A stretch of 10,466 nt of DNA from contig CAITID010000015.1 of the NCBI GenBank assembly GCA_903892335.1, positions 1-10,466 of the forward strand. The letters run 5' to 3'. Positions within the stretch are counted from its first letter, which is position 1. Each line of letters opens with the position of its first letter. The stretch is from an uncultured Actinomycetes bacterium (GTDB taxonomy: Bacteria > Actinomycetota > Actinomycetes > Nanopelagicales > Nanopelagicaceae). The translations under genes and the position numbers were made by a program. Positions 7,027 through 10,466 of the stretch are shown here, piece after piece. The notes beneath the pieces were generated by a model. It saw nothing but the letters and a program-made list of their open reading frames with translations, did no database searches and was not told the origin of the DNA.

Positions 7027-7602
7027 ATGGTTAATTTGACGAGGATTTACACCAAGACTGGCGATGATGGCACTACCTCACTCGGGGATATGAGTCGCAC
7101 ATCAAAAAATGATCCACGCCTTGAAGCGTATGCAACAGTTGATGAAGCTAACTCCTCAATCGGAGTTGTCCTAGCACTTGGTCAAATAGCAGATGCTGAG
7201 ATAGTTAAATTACTGATCAGAATTCAAAATGACATGTTTGATGTTGGCGCAGATCTTTGCACTCCAGTTGTTGATAAACCAGAGTTTGAACCACTTCGAG
7301 TTTTAGAATCTCAAGTCGAATACATCGAAGCACAAATTGATAACTTCAATGCAGATTTAAAACCACTTAAATCATTTGTACTCCCTTCTGGTACGCCGGC
7401 AGCTGCGCTATTACATGTTGCTCGAACTGTGACTAGACGTGCTGAGCGCGCAACCTGGCATGCAATTCACTCTTTTGGCGGCGGCGTTAATCCACTGACA
7501 GCAAAGTATTTAAATAGATTATCTGACTTACTCTTTGTACTAGCTAGATATGTAAATAAAGATGTGGGCGATGAGCTTTGGGTACCAGGAGCAAATCGCT
7601 AA
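7027..7602 (+). CDS. Cob(I)alamin adenosyltransferase, PduO type
   Basis: Transfers the adenosyl group of ATP to cob(I)alamin or a corrinoid precursor to make adenosylcobalamin (EC 2.5.1.17), in the cytoplasm. It is 191 residues, the usual size for the PduO/CobO-type ATR trimer family. The ATP-binding N-terminal motif TKTGDDGTT is at 9-17 and AYATVDEANS at 34-43. The helix with the active-site pattern, HVARTVTRRAER (130-141), supplies Arg133, Arg137, Arg138 and Glu140, equivalent to the disease-linked Arg/Glu cluster of human MMAB. Proximity to murA and the atp operon is a recurrent actinobacterial arrangement. No B12-dependent enzyme is in the window, so the consumer of the cofactor is unknown. 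The gene ends directly against the convergent secreted-protein gene with no gap. Confidence 0.95.
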   Translation: MVNLTRIYTKTGDDGTTSLGDMSRTSKNDPRLEAYATVDEANSSIGVVLALGQIADAEIVKLLIRIQNDMFDVGADLCTPVVDKPEFEPLRVLESQVEYIEAQIDNFNADLKPLKSFVLPSGTPAAALLHVARTVTRRAERATWHAIHSFGGGVNPLTAKYLNRLSDLLFVLARYVNKDVGDELWVPGANR

Positions 7603-7609
7603 CTAGCGA
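7596..7609. repeat. Palindrome across two abutting stop codons
   Basis: TCGCTA-AC-TAGCGA is a perfect 6-base inverted repeat that contains the TAA of the adenosyltransferase gene and the TAG of the convergent gene. As RNA it would form a short five-pair stem with a four-base loop on either strand. No T-run follows on either side, so a bidirectional terminator role is doubtful. Confidence 0.35.
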
Positions 7610-8304
7610 ATTGGTAAGTAGATATTGCTTGGTAATTTCTCATCAGTATCAGCCTTATGACAAATAGCAGAGATATTTCCAACGGTAATTCCAGGACGCA
7701 GAATCGGATCACCAATTAGTCCAGTGGCTGGATCGACTACACCAGGTGTGTAAATTGGCTCATCACTAATTAATAATATGTTTGCATAAGTCTTTGGTGA
7801 AAGTAACCCGTATGTGGTTCTTAAACTTCCCAAAACAACTCGCTTCTTTGGATCATTGGCATCAGGTGCCAACACTGTTGATTTAATCTCCCACCAGCGA
7901 CAGGTGTAATTTGCAGCAACAATAACGGCGCCACAAGCATTCTTCTCACATTTTTGAACATCATTTGCAAGGCCGACCTTGGCTGAGATTAAGCCAAGAA
8001 TTTCTTTACCAGTTGGAATTTTTGCATATACGCCCTTGTTCTCCGTGAACTTTACTGGTGGCCAAACTGGAGATGGTGATGGGATTGGTGTGGCTGTCTT
8101 TTTTATAACTGGTTTCTTCTTTTTCTTTACAACTGGTTTCTTAGTAGGAGTCGCCTTTTTTGTAGTGGCAGGTTTAGCAGTTGCCTTAGAAGTTGGTTTA
8201 GCAGTTGGCTTTGCACTTGCTTTAGGAGTAGGAGTTGCAGCATGAACTGAGGCTAAGGACAGAGATGTTAGTAATAAAGAGGCAATAACAAATTTAAGTC
8301 TCAC
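7603..8304 (-). CDS. Secreted protein with Lys/Pro/Thr/Ala-rich linker, function unknown
   Basis: I do not recognise this 233-residue protein. It starts with a typical signal peptide: MRLK, a hydrophobic core to about residue 19, and a likely signal peptidase I site after SVHA (22|23). Residues 23-83 are a low-complexity, strongly basic linker of K, P, T and A with degenerate 8-residue repeats. From about 84 to the end is a probable folded domain with four cysteines (119, 124, 135, 215), which could form two disulfides outside the membrane, and a YTCRWW motif. There is no LPXTG anchor, lipobox or C-terminal membrane helix. The GTG start overlaps the permease stop (GTGA) and follows a GGAG Shine-Dalgarno (8311-8314), so it is translated with the ABC exporter genes. 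A role as cell-envelope partner or cargo of that transporter is inference. Confidence 0.85.
   Translation of the reverse strand: MRLKFVIASLLLTSLSLASVHAATPTPKASAKPTAKPTSKATAKPATTKKATPTKKPVVKKKKKPVIKKTATPIPSPSPVWPPVKFTENKGVYAKIPTGKEILGLISAKVGLANDVQKCEKNACGAVIVAANYTCRWWEIKSTVLAPDANDPKKRVVLGSLRTTYGLLSPKTYANILLISDEPIYTPGVVDPATGLIGDPILRPGITVGNISAICHKADTDEKLPSNIYLPIR
8107..8207 (-). repeat. Degenerate 24-base repeats encoding the basic linker
   Basis: Two pairs of direct repeats have a 24-base period, i.e. eight codons: AACTGGTTTCTT at 8107-8118 and 8131-8142, and GGTTTAGCAGTTG at 8171-8183 and 8195-8207 (+ strand). In protein they give KKPVVKKK/KKPVIKKT and TAKPTSKA/TAKPATTK. This points to growth of the linker by tandem duplication of an 8-residue unit. 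Confidence 0.55.
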
Positions 8305-9083
8305 TCCTCACTCCACTTAAAAGTCTTAATAGCTAGAAACAATCCAGCGATTAACCAAACTACCAAGATGATTGCAGTTCTGCCAAGCTCCCAATTAGCT
8401 GCTACTTCTTGTGTTGCAAAGGATTCAGGCAAAAACACAGAGCGCATGCCTTGGGTTAGCCATTTGAGCGGGAATATTGCAGCAAATTGCTGCATCCATG
8501 TTGGTAGTTCACTAAATACAAAAAACACACCACTAAAAAACTGCAAAATAATTACGATGGGTGAGACAACAGCTGATGCACCACGTCCACTTTTTGGAAC
8601 AACAGAGAAGGCAATACCAAGCACTGTGGAACACGCACTTCCTAATACAATTAACCAAGTGAAAGTAAGCCACTTACTAGATGAGGTTGGCATCTCTAAA
8701 CCAAAAAGTGCCACACCAAAACCTAAGAGCAGGGCTGTTTGTAGAATCATTAAAAAGGTAATTAAGTACGCCTTGCCAATAAAGTAAGCAGAAACAGAGA
8801 TCGGTCGACCGCGTAGGCGTTTTAAAGTACCGAACTCTCGCTCCATCGGAATAGTTATTGCAAGTTGCTGAAACCCGGTATTTACCAAGCCAGAGGCAAT
8901 CATGCCGGCAACAAAGTATTGGCTAAAGGTAACGCCAGGTGCAATAGTGTTTTTAAAAACAGAACCAAAGATAAAGAGCAAAATAACTGGAAAGAGCAGA
9001 GTAAAGACAACTGATTCGCGCCCGCGCATAAAGACCTTAATCTCCATACGCCCGCGCAGTAAACCAAGTTTTAAAGTTTTCAT
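8301..9083 (-). CDS. ABC-2 type exporter permease
   Basis: Membrane subunit of an ABC-2 family exporter (DrrB/NodJ-like). It has 260 residues, normal for the family. A short basic amphipathic N-terminus (about 1-23) is followed by six predicted membrane segments near residues 25-43, 54-76, 100-128, 138-160, 168-190 and 233-251. Between segments 2 and 3 the cytoplasmic loop carries EREFGTLKRLRGRP (81-94), the characteristic ABC-2 coupling motif. The gene is flanked by four-base overlaps: its ATG overlaps the ATPase stop (ATGA) and its TGA overlaps the next GTG (GTGA). A GGTGA Shine-Dalgarno precedes the start. The substrate cannot be read from sequence; family members export drugs, polysaccharides, lipids or antibiotics. 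Confidence 0.93.
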   Translation of the reverse strand: MKTLKLGLLRGRMEIKVFMRGRESVVFTLLFPVILLFIFGSVFKNTIAPGVTFSQYFVAGMIASGLVNTGFQQLAITIPMEREFGTLKRLRGRPISVSAYFIGKAYLITFLMILQTALLLGFGVALFGLEMPTSSSKWLTFTWLIVLGSACSTVLGIAFSVVPKSGRGASAVVSPIVIILQFFSGVFFVFSELPTWMQQFAAIFPLKWLTQGMRSVFLPESFATQEVAANWELGRTAIILVVWLIAGLFLAIKTFKWSEE

Positions 9084-9949
9084 CTATTTTCACCAATCAT
9101 CCGTAGATAAATATCCTCTAGATTTGGTCTAATAATTTGAAGCTGTGGAATTTCACCGCTCAGTCTGCTCATTAACTTCTGCACTTCAGCTGTTGGATTA
9201 ATTGATTCAATCTCTTGAATTTTTCCATTTTCTAACCATGTAATTCGCGCAGGTGCATTTGCTCTGTTGCCGAGTGTGGCAGGTGGTGCAATTTCAATTA
9301 TCTTGCCATTTGCGATTACGCCAACTCGATCTGCCAACGCCTCGGCCTCATCTAAGTAATGCGTCGTTAGGAATATTGTTGTGCCCTCACTTCGCAATTT
9401 ATTTAGTAAATCCCAAAATGCTCTCCGCGCTTCAGGATCAAATCCAGTAGTTGGTTCATCAAGAAATAAAAGCTCTGGAGATCCGATAATGCCAAGTGCA
9501 ACATCTAATCGCCGGCGTTGGCCACCCGATAAATTACGAGCAAACTCCTTTGCTTTCTCTCGAAGTCCTACTTCATCAATTACCTCATCAACATCTCGCG
9601 GATTTTTATAGTAATGTGAAAAATGTTCAACAGTTTCTTGCACTGTAAGGTCAGCCGCATCAGTAGTTGATTGCAGAACAATGCCAATTTTATTTCGCCA
9701 ACTGCGACCGGCTTCACCTTTAGTGGCTGGATCAAAACCCAATACTTTAATTTCCCCACTGCTTAGATTTCGAAAACCCTCTAAAATCTCAACAGTAGTC
9801 GTCTTTCCTGCACCATTTGGACCAAGCAGGGCGAAGATTTCACCTTTGGAAACAGTCAGATCAATACCGGCAACTGCAAACTTGTCACCGTAGTTTTTGG
9901 TAAGACCATTTATTTCGATCGCAAACTCACTTGATGTGCTGATGGTCAT
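9080..9949 (-). CDS. ABC-2 type exporter ATP-binding protein
   Basis: ATPase that powers the adjacent permease (DrrA/CcmA-like family). From the ATG at 9949 it has 289 residues: Walker A GPNGAGKTT (43-51), Q-loop Gln93, signature LSGGQ (140-144), Walker B LLFLDE (160-165), D-loop and H-loop His197. A C-terminal extension of about 80 residues follows and ends RPNLEDIYLRMIG, as is common in DrrA-type proteins. The frame stays open to 10072, but the extra 41 residues resemble no ABC N-terminus and lie antisense to the zinc-ribbon gene, so the 9949 start is preferred. The only ribosome-binding hint is TAAGG 12 bases upstream. It is first in a three-gene unit with the permease and the secreted protein. 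Substrate unknown. Confidence 0.93.
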   Translation of the reverse strand: MTISTSSEFAIEINGLTKNYGDKFAVAGIDLTVSKGEIFALLGPNGAGKTTTVEILEGFRNLSSGEIKVLGFDPATKGEAGRSWRNKIGIVLQSTTDAADLTVQETVEHFSHYYKNPRDVDEVIDEVGLREKAKEFARNLSGGQRRRLDVALGIIGSPELLFLDEPTTGFDPEARRAFWDLLNKLRSEGTTIFLTTHYLDEAEALADRVGVIANGKIIEIAPPATLGNRANAPARITWLENGKIQEIESINPTAEVQKLMSRLSGEIPQLQIIRPNLEDIYLRMIGENR

Positions 9950-9971
9950 GGCAATATCTTGCCTTACTTTG

Positions 9972-10001
9972 CTGACAATCGAGAAGTTAAACTGCGAGAA
10001 T
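9972..10001 (+). promoter_or_regulatory. Possible promoter for the zinc-ribbon gene
   Basis: CTGACA (9972-9977, five of six to TTGACA), an 18-base spacer and GAGAAT (9996-10001, four of six to TATAAT) would start transcription at about 10008. That is the GTG two codons after the ATG at 10002, so the message would be leaderless with GTG as the start codon. The -10 lacks the expected first T, which weakens the call. Confidence 0.35.
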
Positions 10002-10328
10002 ATGCCTGTGAGTCCACGTAAAAAAAAGAGCGCTAGTAAAAACTCTCGCATAAGTACCGAGCGAGAGGTCACATCACCAAAAAATCAAGATGAGATTGAA
10101 GAACATGGCGATGGGATTTATGTGGTTCGAAAAATTACTGGTTCAAGTTCAAATAAACCATATCGCTGCCCCGGCTGTGATCAAATTATTCCAATGGCAA
10201 CTCCCCATACCGTTGCCTGGTTGGAACATGATGCCGAAACCCGTCGCCACTGGCACAGTATTTGTTGGAGCAAACGCAATACACGTGCGCCAAAGGTTGA
10301 GCGCACCCGCAATGCGCCACGTTATTAA
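10002..10328 (+). CDS. Small basic zinc-ribbon-like protein of actinobacterial type
   Basis: A 108-residue protein of unknown function. The N-terminal third is basic and probably disordered (SPRKKKSASKNSR). The conserved part starts near residue 38 (GIYVVRKI), then YRCPGCDQ with CxxC at 56-59, His69 in PHTVAW, RHWH (82-85) and CW with Cys88. Two CxxC cysteines plus His/Cys ligands suggest one bound zinc. Similar small proteins are found in actinobacteria and are often labelled ATP/GTP-binding without visible nucleotide motifs; none is seen here either. The start is uncertain: ATG 10002 is used, but GTG 10008 (giving MSPRKKK, like homologues as I recall them) fits a leaderless promoter. It is divergent from the ABC unit with a 52-base gap. 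An 8-A run at 10020-10027 encodes the lysines. Confidence 0.8.
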   Translation: MPVSPRKKKSASKNSRISTEREVTSPKNQDEIEEHGDGIYVVRKITGSSSNKPYRCPGCDQIIPMATPHTVAWLEHDAETRRHWHSICWSKRNTRAPKVERTRNAPRY

Positions 10329-10358
10329 TTAACCCCTTATTAGATAAGCAGTTATTAT
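10329..10358 (+). promoter_or_regulatory. Predicted promoter of the aldehyde dehydrogenase-like gene
   Basis: TTAACC (10329-10334, four of six to TTGACA), an 18-base spacer and TATTAT (10353-10358) end exactly 7 bases before the ATG at 10365, the leaderless geometry. No Shine-Dalgarno is present. A small dyad, CTTAT-TAG-ATAAG (10336-10348), lies in the spacer and could be an operator. Confidence 0.5.
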
Positions 10359-10364
10359 TCGCAA

Positions 10365-10466
10365 ATGAGCAAAACATTCACCGCCCAAAATCCAGCTAGT
10401 GGTCAATCATTTGGCCCAGAAATAACTGAGTGGGATCAAACTCAAACTAATAATGCAATCAAGGCA
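10365..10466 (+). CDS. Aldehyde dehydrogenase family protein, N-terminal fragment (runs off window)
   Basis: Only the first 34 residues are present, and the frame is still open at the window edge. The sequence MSKTFTAQNPASGQSFGP resembles the N-terminus of aldehyde dehydrogenases, which usually have an NPATG-type motif near this position. Within that superfamily it is closest in feel to alpha-ketoglutarate semialdehyde (2,5-dioxovalerate) dehydrogenases, which act late in sugar-acid or hydroxyproline breakdown. No catalytic residue lies in the part seen, so the family call is moderate and the substrate call is weak. The ATG is supported by the TATTAT hexamer 7 bases upstream. It is 36 bases downstream of the zinc-ribbon gene. 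Confidence 0.6.
   Translation, partial: MSKTFTAQNPASGQSFGPEITEWDQTQTNNAIKA

Noticed and set aside
7979..8245. A plus-strand hydrophobic, Val/Gly/Phe-rich reading frame that looks like a membrane protein
   Set aside because: It is the antisense shadow of the Lys/Pro/Thr-rich linker of the secreted protein; reverse complements of Lys codons give Phe/Leu, which imitates membrane segments.
9897..10001. An upstream extension of the zinc-ribbon frame by 35 residues
   Set aside because: It overlaps the ABC ATPase N-terminal codons on the other strand and does not resemble the small zinc-ribbon family; the basic SPRKKK start fits better.
10020..10027. Run of eight A residues as a programmed slippage site
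   Set aside because: The zero frame continues through conserved zinc-ribbon motifs to a normal stop; there is no sign that another frame is used.
9950..10072. An upstream extension of the ABC ATPase frame adding 41 residues
   Set aside because: The extension is hydrophobic and unlike any ABC ATPase N-terminus, and it lies antisense to the start of the zinc-ribbon gene; the family domain begins just after the ATG at 9949.
1..10466. Mobile elements, CRISPR arrays, tRNA or rRNA genes, horizontally acquired island
   Set aside because: No transposase or integrase motifs, no spaced repeat arrays, no tRNA-like folds seen by eye, and base and codon use look even across the window.

Overview
This window looks like a compact, ordinary core segment of a streamlined, fairly low-GC actinobacterial genome. 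The protein families are of actinobacterial type: a MurA with Asp in place of the catalytic Cys, a PduO-type adenosyltransferase next to murA, and a small CPGC/HWH zinc-ribbon protein. The AT-rich base composition and very short gaps (no gene-free stretch above about 60 bases) suggest a freshwater acI-type lineage (Nanopelagicales). That placement is inference from composition and gene content, not proof.

Layout: (1) Bases 1-4761, + strand, hold the 3' half of the F1Fo ATP synthase operon: atpH (5' end cut off by the window), atpA, atpG, atpD and an unusually short atpC. (2) Bases 4758-6978, - strand, hold murA followed by glpX, which overlap and are probably translationally coupled; the end of glpX converges on and overlaps the end of atpC. 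(3) Bases 7027-7602, + strand, encode a cob(I)alamin adenosyltransferase divergent from murA across only 48 bases. (4) Bases 7603-9949, - strand, form a three-gene unit with ATGA/GTGA start-stop overlaps: an ABC-2 type exporter ATPase, its permease, and an unrecognised secreted protein with a Lys/Pro/Thr/Ala-rich linker. (5) Bases 10002-10328, + strand, encode the small zinc-ribbon protein. (6) From 10365 a gene begins that resembles an aldehyde dehydrogenase and runs off the window.

How they work together: the ATP synthase genes make the soluble F1 part and stator connection of the energy-coupling machine. GlpX (gluconeogenic fructose-1,6-bisphosphatase) and MurA (first committed step of peptidoglycan synthesis) form a small sugar-phosphate/cell-wall unit. 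The adenosyltransferase makes coenzyme B12. The ABC unit probably exports an unknown compound or handles envelope material, with the secreted protein as a candidate partner.

Expression signals: genes inside operons have start-stop overlaps or Shine-Dalgarno-like sequences. Several first genes (murA, the adenosyltransferase, the aldehyde dehydrogenase) instead have a TANNNT hexamer exactly 12 to 7 bases before the start codon, as expected for leaderless transcripts. I found no mobile element, CRISPR array, tRNA or rRNA, and no convincing undescribed multi-gene system. The most useful observations are the Asp-type MurA, the one-domain epsilon subunit, the leaderless promoter geometry, a putative atp terminator inside glpX, and the secreted protein coupled to the ABC exporter.
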